DNA from: Methylobacterium sp. B4
GTDB lineage: Bacteria > Pseudomonadota > Alphaproteobacteria > Rhizobiales > Beijerinckiaceae
Reading direction: 5' to 3'
DNA: 64,000 nucleotides
Assembly: GCF_003201865.1 (NCBI RefSeq)
Contig: NZ_QJJJ01000007.1
Span: forward strand, 142,272 to 206,271
Positions 52,221-61,340 of the stretch are shown here, in pieces (position 1 is the first letter of the stretch; the number at the start of each line of letters is the position of its first letter). The position numbers and the translations under genes are program-made. The notes beneath the pieces were generated by a model. The model had not been told where the DNA came from. It ran no database searches and saw nothing but the letters and a program-made list of their open reading frames with translations.

Positions 52221-55058
52221 TCATCGCCGCTCGGAGGAGAGCGCCGCCGGCATCGGGCCGGGATCGCGGGCCGGGGTCGGGCGCCCGGCTTGCGCCGCGA
52301 GGTGGAGCCAGAGGGCGGCGGTGGTGCCGATGGTCTGCTGCACGGTGTATTCCTGCTGCATCACCATCAGCGGATGCTCGATCAGGTATTCGAAGTAGGG
52401 CATGGCGAAGCGAGCCGGCTCGATGCGCCGCTCGGCCGGGATGCCGGGCTCGTCCTCGGGGAAGATCGACCAGGGCGGGCCGAACAGCCAGTCCGGGGAG
52501 AAGGCCGCCTGAGGGCCGAAGCCGTAGACCGTGATGCCGGGGGGCACCGGTACGCCCATGGCGCGGTGATCCTCGTGCAGGGGGTGGCGGATCTGGCGCA
52601 GACCGAGGCCGGTGGTGAAGCTCAGGCCGAGCTGGTTGGCGCCGAGCAGGGTCTGGGCGGTCTGCTCCATCACCCGCAGCAGCTCCGGGTGCCGGCTCAG
52701 CCGGTGCGCGCGGATGAACAGGCGGGTCATCGCCTCGTCCGGCACACCGCCCTGGCCCCAGCCGGCTGGCGCGTAGGGATGCTTCATGCCCGGATAGCTG
52801 AACGCGCGCTGGGCTGCCGCGAAGCCGGTCGCCTCTCGGACCAGGGCGGCCTCGATCTGCCCGCGGATCCGCGGATCGGCTCCGGCAGCCGCGGCGTAGT
52901 CCCAGGCCGCGTCGGCCCGCCGCTCGGCGATGCCGAAGCCACCGCCCCAGGCCTCCTCGAAGACCTGCCCGAAGGCGCGGCCCTCGCCGGCGCGGAACAG
53001 GGCGGCGGCGGCCATGACCCGGAACGGGCCGGTGATCCGCTGCAACGTGGCCCGCCGCGTCTCCCAGGGGACGGTCGCGAATAGGCCGGTGGCGCGTCCC
53101 GCGGCCAAGGCCTCGGCATAGGCTGCGTCCGGCTTCGCGGAGCCGGCCTCGGCCCAGCGCCACGCCCGCAGCGCGCTCTCCCCGAACAGGGCGGCGGGCG
53201 CCTCCTGGCCGAGCCCGCGCAGGATGCGCGCGAGCCCGGCGGCGGCGCCCACGTAGCGGTAGGTCGCGATCGGATCGGGGGCGTAGGCGAAGACCGCCTG
53301 ATGCTCGAGGTAGCTCGGCTCGCCCAGCAGCGGCCCTCCCGCACTCTCGATGCCGCCGCTGACGCCGCCGTCCGGCGTTTGGAGGCGGCGGAAGAAGTCG
53401 AGCACCCAGATCGGCTCGTGCAGCAGGTTGGGCAGGGCGTCGGTGGCGGCGTAGACCGGATCGTCGAGCAGCTCGCTCGATCGCGGCAGGCCGAAATCGG
53501 CTTTGCGCAGATGCGGCGGCAGACCCTCGAACAGTTCGAGAAGGAGGCTGGCCACGTCGACGTGCTGGATGCGCCGGTCCCAGTCGCCGGCATCCATGTA
53601 TCCGCCCCAGAAGCCCGCCGGGGCGTCGCTGCCGGTGAGCCAGGCCGGCTCCACCGCCTTTTCGATTGAGACGAACCCCTCCAGGCCCTCGACGGACCAG
53701 GCAAGCGGAAGGCGGCTCAGGCGTATCGGCAGGTCGGGTCCCGGCCGGAAGGCGGCGGGGCGGCGGAAGCCGAACCGTCCGTCGAGGGCGATGCCGCTGC
53801 GATGGTTGTAGAGCCCGCCGACCGCGACCCGCGCCGCGTCGAGCCACACGGTGTCGGCGACCGGAAAGGGATCGGACACGCCGAGCCCGGGCACGTAGAG
53901 CCGGTAGGGACCGGGCCGGCGCGGGCTCCAGGACGAGTAATCGAGCTCGAACACGAAAGTCCCGGCCCGGTTCGCCGGATGGGCCGGTGCGAGGCTGCCG
54001 CCGGCCCGGTCGGAATCGGGCAGCACGCGGTCCGGCAGGGCTGCGGTGAAGCCGTCGCGGGTCGGCTCCTTGACCGTGACGAAGTAGGGCACCCGCTCGC
54101 CGCCGAGCCGCTCCAGGGCGATGCGCTCGCCCGCCCGCAGACCGTGGGCGCGGGCCGAGACCAAGCCGTCCCTGGCCCGGAAGCCGTCGAGCGGACGGCG
54201 CAGGCCGCCGATGTCGAGGCTGTCGGGCAACGGCTTGGCCAGACCGTTGCCGGGCTCGGGCGTATCCGGCGCGGTGCGCAGGCGAATCTCGCCGGAGAAG
54301 ACCGCCCGGCCGTCCCCGTCCAGCACCACGAAGCGGTTCAGGCCGTAGCGCCGGAAATCGACCGCGCCCGCGTCGGGACCGCCCGGCAGCCACAGGGCGA
54401 GGTAGGCGGTCTTGGCGGTGTCGGCCGGTGCGTGCCCGACTTGCGTGCCCCGCAGGGCGATCGCCCGCGTCGCCCGGTCGTCGTAGCTGAAGGGCGTCGG
54501 CGGCAGCACCTGGCCAGGCCAGACGATGGCGTGGTTGCCCCGCGGCACCGGCCCGTCGAGCTTGAGGTAGACGTGGTGGCGGAAACTCGCCCCGACCCGA
54601 GTCGATCCACCCTCGCCGCGGAGGATGCCGGAATCGTAGGGCACCGACTTGCGGTAGACGGCGAGCACCTGCCGCCCGCCGATCCGGCCGTAGCCCTCCG
54701 CCGCGTCGACGGCGCGGCGGTCGAGAGGCGTGCCCGGCTTCGCATCGGTGAGGCGCAGATGCCTCCGGTGCGGCCCAATCACCCGGCCCCAAACCTCCCC
54801 GTGGCGGATCCAGGTTCCGGGCGCCTCCGAGTGGGGCGCGTCGAGGGCGAGGATGCGGCCCGGGACGAAGGCGGGATCTTGCAGCTCGACCGCTAGGATG
54901 TCGGGGGCGGCGATTGTGACCTCGTGCACGCCGACCGCGTCCGGCGTCGTCCGGGCCGGCTGCGCGGCCAGCGCGTGCCCGAGCAGCAGCCCCGCGAGCA
55001 GCAGCGGGCCGAGCCTGCGGCCGAGGCGGGCGAACCAATCGGGGGGACGGGCGGCCAC
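52221..55058 (-). CDS. GH9-like glycoside hydrolase, exported
   Basis: This 945-aa protein has a signal sequence (RRLGPLLLAGLLLGHALAAQPA). A beta-rich N-terminal half of about 380 residues with a CelD_N-like linker leads to an (alpha/alpha)6 catalytic region at about 430-910. Key motifs are FWGGYMDAGDWDRRI (GH9 nucleophile-region DAGD), LLGANQLGLSFTTGLG (compare LGxNPxGxSYVTGxG in GH9) and HEDHR. GH9 enzymes cut beta-1,4-glucans, so it may trim or release the exopolysaccharide made nearby. The GTG start lies one base from the stop of the upstream GT4 gene. I did not identify the acid/base Glu with certainty. Confidence 0.72.
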   Translation of the reverse strand: MAARPPDWFARLGRRLGPLLLAGLLLGHALAAQPARTTPDAVGVHEVTIAAPDILAVELQDPAFVPGRILALDAPHSEAPGTWIRHGEVWGRVIGPHRRHLRLTDAKPGTPLDRRAVDAAEGYGRIGGRQVLAVYRKSVPYDSGILRGEGGSTRVGASFRHHVYLKLDGPVPRGNHAIVWPGQVLPPTPFSYDDRATRAIALRGTQVGHAPADTAKTAYLALWLPGGPDAGAVDFRRYGLNRFVVLDGDGRAVFSGEIRLRTAPDTPEPGNGLAKPLPDSLDIGGLRRPLDGFRARDGLVSARAHGLRAGERIALERLGGERVPYFVTVKEPTRDGFTAALPDRVLPDSDRAGGSLAPAHPANRAGTFVFELDYSSWSPRRPGPYRLYVPGLGVSDPFPVADTVWLDAARVAVGGLYNHRSGIALDGRFGFRRPAAFRPGPDLPIRLSRLPLAWSVEGLEGFVSIEKAVEPAWLTGSDAPAGFWGGYMDAGDWDRRIQHVDVASLLLELFEGLPPHLRKADFGLPRSSELLDDPVYAATDALPNLLHEPIWVLDFFRRLQTPDGGVSGGIESAGGPLLGEPSYLEHQAVFAYAPDPIATYRYVGAAAGLARILRGLGQEAPAALFGESALRAWRWAEAGSAKPDAAYAEALAAGRATGLFATVPWETRRATLQRITGPFRVMAAAALFRAGEGRAFGQVFEEAWGGGFGIAERRADAAWDYAAAAGADPRIRGQIEAALVREATGFAAAQRAFSYPGMKHPYAPAGWGQGGVPDEAMTRLFIRAHRLSRHPELLRVMEQTAQTLLGANQLGLSFTTGLGLRQIRHPLHEDHRAMGVPVPPGITVYGFGPQAAFSPDWLFGPPWSIFPEDEPGIPAERRIEPARFAMPYFEYLIEHPLMVMQQEYTVQQTIGTTAALWLHLAAQAGRPTPARDPGPMPAALSSERR

Positions 55059-55059
55059 C

Positions 55060-56415
55060 TTAAAGATTCCGTCGCAACAGGTCGGCCCGCTCGCGGTAGA
55101 CGGTCTCCTCGTCGAAGCGGGTGCCGGTGCGGGCCGCCGCCTGCACCATGGTCGCGAGGCCGGCACGGTCGCCGTCGAGGGCGACGAGGTGCGCGGCGAG
55201 GGCGGCGGGGTCGTCCATGGCCGAGAGGCGCCCGCCCCCGTCGCGCGCCACCAGATCCTCGGAATAGGGGCTGGCATAGCCCAGCAGCGGCGTGCCGCAG
55301 ACCAAGGCCTCAATGAGGCAGCGGGGCGATTCCGGCGTGAGGTGGCAGAATAGTAAGAGGTGGGCTCCCCGCATCGCGGCGAGTAGGCGCTCCCGGTCGC
55401 CCTCGAAGCCCGGCAGCGCCACGCAATCGACGAGGCCGAGATCCTCCGCCCGCGACCGCATGGCGCCGAGCATGGGGCCGTCGCCCCACCACGTGGCAGT
55501 GAAGCGCAGGCCTGCCCCCCGGGCGAGGCGCAGCGTCTCGAGCCAGTCGAGGGGGCCCTTCATAGCGCTGGCTCGCCCGACATAGACTAGGTTCAGCGGC
55601 GCGCCACCGAGGAGTGTCTTGGCCTTCTCCGCGACCGCCTCCTCCGGGATAAGGTCGGCGCGGGTCGTGTGCGTGTCGTAGACGCAGAACGGGTGGCGGG
55701 CACGGGGGGCGTAGGCGCCGAACGTATCCCGCCCCTGGAACAGCCCGAGGGCGCTGCGAGCGATCAGGCGATGGTGGTAGCGCACCATCAGGGGCAGGGA
55801 GAGGGCGTTCTTGAGGCGTCGGCGGAAAGGAGCCCCAGCGGAGGTCCGGCGGATCACCGCGTGCTCCACCCGGTCGAACCAGACGGCGTAGGGCCGGCCC
55901 TGGCGGATCGATTCGAGGGCTGCGACGCCGCCCCAGTCGCCGGCGAGCGAGCCAAGGGTGTAGCAGAGGTAGCGGCTAGCCCGGATCGCCTCGGCGAGCC
56001 GGCGGCGCGTGCTGGAATAGTGCTGCGCGAAGGGCAGGAGACGGTAGGCCTCGGGCAGGGCGATCACCGTGAGACGGTTCGCGCAGGCGAGATCCGCAAC
56101 CGGGCGCCAGACGGCGGAGGCCTGTATGTCGGCGGACGCCCCCTCGCCCGCATCGATCCCGGTGAACGTGATGCGGGTAAAGTTCTCGCCCCAGCGCTCC
56201 AGGCCGGCGCAGGTCTGTTCGTCGAGGCAGAGCCGGCCGCCGATCCGACGCAGGGGCACGTGGGTGACGAGGAGCACGCTGCCGGGACCCGGATCGCCCG
56301 GCCCGGCGCCGCCGGTGCGCGGCACGGCGTCCGCGGCATCGCGCTCGCCCGTTCGGTCGCCCTCGAAGGCCAGCGGCGCGCGGGCGAGGGTCGTGCGAGT
56401 CATGTCGAGGGGCAT
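55060..56415 (-). CDS. Glycosyltransferase family 4
   Basis: This 451-aa GT-B enzyme has a 45-residue polar leader and an acceptor domain from SVLLVTHVPLRRIGG. The donor half has LNLVYVGRASAMKGPLDWLETL, FTATWWGDGPMLGAM, and LLFCHLTPESPRCLIEALVCGTPLLGY with the E-x7-E variant. I chose the ATG at 56415; a TTG 18 bases upstream also fits the frame. It is followed immediately by the GH9-like hydrolase gene. The sugar donor is unknown. Confidence 0.85.
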   Translation of the reverse strand: MPLDMTRTTLARAPLAFEGDRTGERDAADAVPRTGGAGPGDPGPGSVLLVTHVPLRRIGGRLCLDEQTCAGLERWGENFTRITFTGIDAGEGASADIQASAVWRPVADLACANRLTVIALPEAYRLLPFAQHYSSTRRRLAEAIRASRYLCYTLGSLAGDWGGVAALESIRQGRPYAVWFDRVEHAVIRRTSAGAPFRRRLKNALSLPLMVRYHHRLIARSALGLFQGRDTFGAYAPRARHPFCVYDTHTTRADLIPEEAVAEKAKTLLGGAPLNLVYVGRASAMKGPLDWLETLRLARGAGLRFTATWWGDGPMLGAMRSRAEDLGLVDCVALPGFEGDRERLLAAMRGAHLLLFCHLTPESPRCLIEALVCGTPLLGYASPYSEDLVARDGGGRLSAMDDPAALAAHLVALDGDRAGLATMVQAAARTGTRFDEETVYRERADLLRRNL

Positions 56416-56796
56416 CGTCCCATCCGCGGGCAAAGGATCGGCGAGAGGGCCAGTGAGCGGATGCTGTGGGGCCTTGCGCGACGGGACAACCTGTCCTTTG
56501 CGGTCGAAGGATGAGTCCGCTCATCCCGAAGCGGTAGGCCGGGCTCGCGCCCGCGGGCCGCGTGCCGTCGGGCTTCGTGTCATACGGCTCCCGACTGATC
56601 GCTTCGGTATCCCGCTCCCCGTCACCCCGAAGCCGCGTAGCGGCACCCGGGATCCATCCGTGATGTGGGCGGCACGGCCAAAGCAAGGCCCGTCGTGGAT
56701 GGCATGCCTCCGGCGCACCCGTTCGGCTCCAGGTTCGCTTGATGGCCCCCCAGACGAAGGTGAAGGCCAGACCGAACCCTTCAGCCGGAAACCGTG
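56416..56796. other. Gap with a REP-like fragment
   Basis: This 381-base non-coding stretch lies between the GT4 and Wzy-type genes. At about 56617-56655 it contains GTCACCCCGAAGCCGCG followed by GGCACCCGGGATCC, which resembles one arm of a dispersed alphaproteobacterial extragenic repeat. A promoter for the GT4 gene should lie here, but none was recognised. Confidence 0.3.
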
Positions 56797-58152
56797 TCAC
56801 TCGGCCGGGGCGAGGAATTCCCGCCTCGCCGGGAGGGGCGCCGGCCTCGGCTCCGGCCTGCGCGCGCGCCGCTCGACCGTGTGTGCGAGGCCCAGGATCA
56901 TTCCGATCACTACGGCGAGGAGGTAGAGGCTGTCGCGCAGGAGCAGGATGTATTCGAGCGTCGAGTGGAGGCAGACCATGAGCAGGCCGAGCCCGAGCCC
57001 GATGAGCAGGTCCCCCTCAGGCCCGGTCCGGCGGGGCCAGCCGACGCGGAAGGCCCGCACAAGGGGATAAGCGAGGAGGAGAAAGAGCCCGACGAGGCCC
57101 GGCCATCCCGTCTCGGAGGCGGCGAGCAGGTAGGCGTTGTGGACAAGGTTGTTGCGGTTGCCCTCGTTGGCGATGACGCCGGCCTCGTCCGAGTAGCCGA
57201 AGTTCTTGGCGATGTAGACGTAGTGGTTGGCGCCGACCCCGAGCGGCTTGTCGAGCAGGATCGCGGTGGCGGCGCGCTCGAATGCGGCGCGCTCGTCGTA
57301 CTCTTCCTCGTTCAAGGGATTGGCCTCGAAGCGCTTCTCGAAGGAGCTGACCGCGAGCGGGGAGAAGGCCGCAAGGATGAGGAAGCCTGCGGCGCCGATG
57401 AGGATTTTGTGCGCGGAAACCCGGCGCAGACTCGACAGAATGTAGATCAGCACCATTCCGATCGCCGCGAACAGCAGTGCGGCACGGGATGTCGTGAGCA
57501 CGACGGCGGCGATGCCGGCGAGCGGCACCAGCACCGTGCCCCAGTCGCGACGACCGGAGAGCAACAGCGCCACCTGCGGGAGCACGGCAAAGTGGAGCAC
57601 GAGCCCGAGCGTGTTCTGATGGCCGAAGGTCCCACTGGTCTGCACAGTGCCGAGCCCGAAGCGCTGATATGCGGTCGCGAAGCCTTCGAGGACGACGCCG
57701 AGCGCCAACCCCGTCAGGATGTAGCGCAGGATCACGGGATCGCTGCTGACCCGCGCGACGACGACGAGCAGCAAGCCGGCCCGACAGATCTGCCAGAAGT
57801 AGAAGAAGGCTGCCGTCGGCGCGGCCGCCTGAAGAAGCGACAGCAGGACGGCGACGAAATAGAGAGCCAGAACCGCGGAGTAGAATGAGGGCAGCCGCGG
57901 CTTGTTGAGGCCGAAATAGATCGCCAGGACGAGGAGGTCGAACGCCGTGACCTCGATGCCGCTGACGAGACCCGGCCAGTCCGCGCCCCAGCTCAACAGT
58001 GCGAAGTCGAGCTGCGGCAGCGCCGGCTGAAGGAACGGCAGGAGTCCAAACAGAATCCACAGACGTTTTCCCAGCACGTCGCCGCCGCGCACCCAGATGA
58101 CGAACGGCACGAACAGGCCGAGTCCGGCAGCTAGAAGCAGTGCAGTGGGCAT
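56797..58152 (-). CDS. O-antigen ligase / Wzy-type polymerase
   Basis: This 451-aa inner-membrane protein has about 11 hydrophobic helices and a large periplasmic loop holding the Wzy_C/O-antigen ligase signature: LDKPLGVGANHYVYIAKNFG followed by NLVHNAYLLAASETGWPGLVGLFLLL. The conserved NLVHNAYL His is typical. It joins repeat units made on lipid carriers (polymerase) or transfers polymer (ligase). With a flippase gene divergent next door, polymerase of a Wzx/Wzy-type exopolysaccharide is the likelier reading. I chose the ATG at 58152 at the first helix. Confidence 0.87.
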   Translation of the reverse strand: MPTALLLAAGLGLFVPFVIWVRGGDVLGKRLWILFGLLPFLQPALPQLDFALLSWGADWPGLVSGIEVTAFDLLVLAIYFGLNKPRLPSFYSAVLALYFVAVLLSLLQAAAPTAAFFYFWQICRAGLLLVVVARVSSDPVILRYILTGLALGVVLEGFATAYQRFGLGTVQTSGTFGHQNTLGLVLHFAVLPQVALLLSGRRDWGTVLVPLAGIAAVVLTTSRAALLFAAIGMVLIYILSSLRRVSAHKILIGAAGFLILAAFSPLAVSSFEKRFEANPLNEEEYDERAAFERAATAILLDKPLGVGANHYVYIAKNFGYSDEAGVIANEGNRNNLVHNAYLLAASETGWPGLVGLFLLLAYPLVRAFRVGWPRRTGPEGDLLIGLGLGLLMVCLHSTLEYILLLRDSLYLLAVVIGMILGLAHTVERRARRPEPRPAPLPARREFLAPAE

Positions 58153-58468
58153 GGTCGCGCTATCCGAGCAAGGCCGGGTGCCTCGAACATAGGCACGGGC
58201 ACGCGCGGCTCGAACCTGCGCCATTCAGGGGTTTCGTCGCGCGCTTGAGGTAGAACCTTACCCCGTTCGGGGGATCGCCTTCGGCCTGCTCCGGCGAAGG
58301 ACGGCATGTGTCCCGCGAACTGCCTGCCGCTATCGTGACAGTCCTATCGCGCCCCGAGCCAGCCAGTGGGGAGAGGACCGTGCGTCCGTATCCAAGACTT
58401 TCGATCGAGCCGTTCGATTTCGCCCGCGCACGTCGTCCATCTCCCTCCCGGATCAAAGAGACCGTACG
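58153..58468. other. Divergent gap between the Wzy- and Wzx-type genes
   Basis: This 316-base gap should contain promoters for both outward genes. No clear promoter, operator or hairpin was recognised, and the flippase GTG start has no strong ribosome-binding site. Confidence 0.35.
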
Positions 58469-59833
58469 GTGAGTAGTGCTCTGGCGCTTTCCCGCAGCGC
58501 GATCCTAAGCGGCAGCGCTTGGACCATCGGCACCTACGCGGCCAGCGTCGTGCTGCGTTTCGGCTCCAACGTCATGCTGTCTCGGCTTGTCGCCCCCGAA
58601 GTCTTCGGGATGATCGCGATCATCGTCGTTATCCGTACAGGGGCAGAGCTTCTGTCCGACATCGGCATCGGCCAGAACATCGTCAACAACCCGCGCGGCG
58701 ACGATCCGGCGTTCTACAATACCGCGTGGACATTGCAGATTCTGCGTGGACTGATCCTGTGCGTCCTCTGCTGCCTCTTCGCCGGTCCGCTGGCACAGAT
58801 ATACGGCGCGCCGGAATCGGCGATCCAGCTCGGGGCGCTGACGCTCGCAGTGCTCGGTACAACGTCGACCTCGCTCTGCCTGCTGCAGCGGCGCCTGCGG
58901 CTGCCGATGCTGACCATGTTCGACCTGACTCTGGATTTCATCGGCACGGTCACCCTGCTGCTGCTGGTGTCGTGGAGTCCGACGATATGGACGATCCTGC
59001 TGTGCAATTTACTGAGTTCGGTAATGCGGGTCGTGGCCAGCTTCCTGATGCCCGAATCACGCAATCGCCTGTGTCTCGACCGGCGTCATCTCGGCGAGAT
59101 CGTCCGGTTCGGCAAATGGATCTTCCTATGGTCGATGGTCGGCTTCTTCAGCCTCAACGTCGACCGCCTGTACATCGGCACCATGGTGCCCCTCGCCCTG
59201 CTCGGCGTCTACAGCATCGCCCGCACCATGGCCGAACTGCCGGCCGCCCTCGCGGGACGGCTCGGTCATTCGCTCGTCTTCCCCCTGGTCTCGGCGGCCG
59301 GCGACATGCCCCACGAGCGGTTGCGCCGGGAGATCGGTCCGATCCGCCTCGGCTTCCTGCTGGTCGCGGCAGTGGGGATCGGGGGCGCCGCGGCGGGCGG
59401 AGATTTCATCATCCGCGCCATCTACGATCCTCGCTACGCACTCGCCGCCGCGATGCTGCCGCCGCTGCTGCTCGGCAGCTGGGCGACGATCCTGTGCACC
59501 ACGAACGAGTATGTCCTGATCGGTCAGGGCCGCCCGAAAGTCGGGACAGTCGCGAGCTGCATCAAGCTCGGATATCTGCTGATCGGCCTGCCGCTCGCCT
59601 TCCAGGTCGGCGGGATACTCGCCGCACTGACGATCCTCGTGACAGCTGACATGGTTCGCTATGCGGCACTCCTGATCGCTCAGTTGCGCACGCGGACAGG
59701 CTTCGGCGCGCACGATCTCCTCGCCACGGCCGTCCTGCTCGCGACGCTCCTCCTGCTCACGCTGCTGCGCGAGTGGTTCTCCCTCGGCACCGCCTTCGAC
59801 GGCCTGTCGCATCTTCGCGGAGGCAACCTGTGA
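58469..59833 (+). CDS. Wzx-type polysaccharide flippase (MOP superfamily)
   Basis: This 454-aa inner-membrane protein has 12-14 predicted helices and the Polysacc_synt N-terminus (LSGSAWTIGTYAASVVLRFGSNVMLSRLVAPEVFGMIAII). RFGKWIFLWSMVGFFSLNVDRLYIG is typical of lipopolysaccharide/exopolysaccharide translocases such as WzxC. It flips lipid-linked repeat units to the periplasm. The downstream GT2 gene starts inside its stop (GTGA overlap). The start is a GTG at 58469. Confidence 0.87.
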   Translation: MSSALALSRSAILSGSAWTIGTYAASVVLRFGSNVMLSRLVAPEVFGMIAIIVVIRTGAELLSDIGIGQNIVNNPRGDDPAFYNTAWTLQILRGLILCVLCCLFAGPLAQIYGAPESAIQLGALTLAVLGTTSTSLCLLQRRLRLPMLTMFDLTLDFIGTVTLLLLVSWSPTIWTILLCNLLSSVMRVVASFLMPESRNRLCLDRRHLGEIVRFGKWIFLWSMVGFFSLNVDRLYIGTMVPLALLGVYSIARTMAELPAALAGRLGHSLVFPLVSAAGDMPHERLRREIGPIRLGFLLVAAVGIGGAAAGGDFIIRAIYDPRYALAAAMLPPLLLGSWATILCTTNEYVLIGQGRPKVGTVASCIKLGYLLIGLPLAFQVGGILAALTILVTADMVRYAALLIAQLRTRTGFGAHDLLATAVLLATLLLLTLLREWFSLGTAFDGLSHLRGGNL

Positions 59834-60879
59834 CCGGCATCCTCCCGACGGCTCCCGCCTGCCCCCCCGCCCCGGCCGTCTCCGATGCGGCGGAGGGTCC
59901 TCTCGGCTTCGTGGTGATCGGCCGCAACGAGGGCGAGCGGCTCAAACGCTGCCTCGCCTCGCTCGCGGGCACGCCCTGGCCGGTCGTCTATGTCGATTCG
60001 GGATCGACCGACGGCAGCGGCGCCCATGCCCGCTCGGTCGGCGCGGAGGTGGTCGAACTCGATCCGGGGCTGCCCTTCACCGCGGCGCGGGCACGCAATG
60101 CGGGGATCGTGCATCTGCGCCGGATTCAGCCCGAGACCGTCATCATCCAATTTATCGACGGCGATTGCGAGGTGCTCGAAGGCTGGCTCCCCGCCGCCCT
60201 GCGCGTGCTCGGGGCGGACCGGCGTTGCGGCGCCGTGGCGGGACGGCGGCGCGAGCGGCATCCGGACGGATCGGTCTACAACCTCCTTTGCGACATCGAG
60301 TGGAACACGCCGGTCGGGCCGGCGGCCGCCTGCGGCGGCGATGCCCTGGTGCGGGTCGCCGCGCTCGACGCCGTCGGCGCCTACGATCCGATCCTGATCG
60401 CGGGGGAGGACGAGGATCTGTGCGTGCGCATGCGGCAGCAGGGATGGACGATCCAGCGCATCGACGCCGACATGACGCTGCACGATGCCGCCATGACGAC
60501 GATGCGCCAGTGGTGGAAGCGCACCGAGCGTTCCGGCTACGCCTTCGCGCGGGTGCATGACCGGCACAGGGCGTCCGCGGTCCCGCATTTCCGAAGTCAG
60601 GTCCGGAGCACCCTGGTCTGGGGCGGTGCGGTCCCGGCTTTGCTCGTCGCGCTGACGCCGATCTCGCCGCTGCTCCCGATCCTGGGACTTCCCCTCTACG
60701 GACACCTCTCCTGGCGGGTCGCGCGCGGGCTGAGGCGGCGCGGCTTCGTGGAGCGCGAGGCCTGGACCTACGGTGTTCACTGCGCGCTGGCCAAGCTTCC
60801 GCAGATGGTGGGCTATGCCCGCTTCCACCTCGACCGCCTCCGGCGGCGCGACAGCGGCCTGATCGAGTACAAGGGCTGA
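59830..60879 (+). CDS. Glycosyltransferase family 2
   Basis: This 349-aa GT-A enzyme has GFVVIGRNEGERLKRCLASL, VVYVDSGSTDGS, QFIDGDCEVLEGW (DxD-like), and GGDALVRVAALDAVGAYDPILIAGEDEDLCVRMRQQGW. Two or three membrane segments sit near the C-terminus (LVWGGAVPALLVALTPISPLLPILGL). The GTG start overlaps the flippase stop, so the two are translationally coupled. It probably adds one sugar of the repeat unit. Specificity is unknown. Confidence 0.87.
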   Translation: MTGILPTAPACPPAPAVSDAAEGPLGFVVIGRNEGERLKRCLASLAGTPWPVVYVDSGSTDGSGAHARSVGAEVVELDPGLPFTAARARNAGIVHLRRIQPETVIIQFIDGDCEVLEGWLPAALRVLGADRRCGAVAGRRRERHPDGSVYNLLCDIEWNTPVGPAAACGGDALVRVAALDAVGAYDPILIAGEDEDLCVRMRQQGWTIQRIDADMTLHDAAMTTMRQWWKRTERSGYAFARVHDRHRASAVPHFRSQVRSTLVWGGAVPALLVALTPISPLLPILGLPLYGHLSWRVARGLRRRGFVEREAWTYGVHCALAKLPQMVGYARFHLDRLRRRDSGLIEYKG

Positions 60880-60955
60880 CGGAGCCCAATTCGTCGCGGC
60901 AAGCTCTCCGCCGCGGCAAGAGCTGCTCGGCAAGACCTTTCCCGCTCCGCTCATC

Positions 60956-60982
60956 GGCAGCGCCGCACGGGGCGGCGCTGCC
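60956..60982 (+). terminator. Hairpin downstream of the GT2 gene
   Basis: GGCAGCGCCGC and its exact complement GCGGCGCTGCC flank an ACGGG loop, then TGTTG follows. The 11-bp perfect stem lies 76 bases after the stop and probably ends the flippase-GT2 transcript. Confidence 0.55.
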
Positions 60983-61124
60983 TGTTGCCGGCGGCTTCGG
61001 CCGAGCCTCGATCCTGCCGCCGATGCCGGCCGGTGAGACCGTCGCCGCAGTATCGCTCAGGAAATGCCCTCGACACCGACGTCGTCGCGGGAAGGCGCCG
61101 ATGATCGGGCAGATCGTGCCCGCC

Positions 61125-61340
61125 TCAGAGCGGCAGACACTTCCTGACCACACCCTCGTCGTCGCGCACGACGAGGAACCATCCATTGTCGATGTCCTGG
61201 AATTCTCCGGCGGCGCGCAACTCGTCGACGCCTGCGGTCACCTGCTCCAGCGCGGAGGCGAGATTGATCGCCCAAACGCCCTCCTCGTCACGGATCGCCT
61301 CGCGTCCGTTCTCAAGGTCAAAGTGAAAGCGAGAGTTCAA
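61125..61340 (-). CDS. DUF6894-like small protein
   Basis: This 71-aa cytoplasmic protein has the family pattern of an aromatic strand followed by a charged turn: SRFHFDLENGREAIRDEEGVWAINLASALEQ, then a helix and a closing beta pair (WFLVVRDDEGVV). Function is unknown; such proteins are abundant in Methylobacterium. I chose the TTG at 61340 because GGAGG lies 5 bases before it. It is a lone gene beyond the exopolysaccharide arm. Confidence 0.68.
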   Translation of the reverse strand: MNSRFHFDLENGREAIRDEEGVWAINLASALEQVTAGVDELRAAGEFQDIDNGWFLVVRDDEGVVRKCLPL

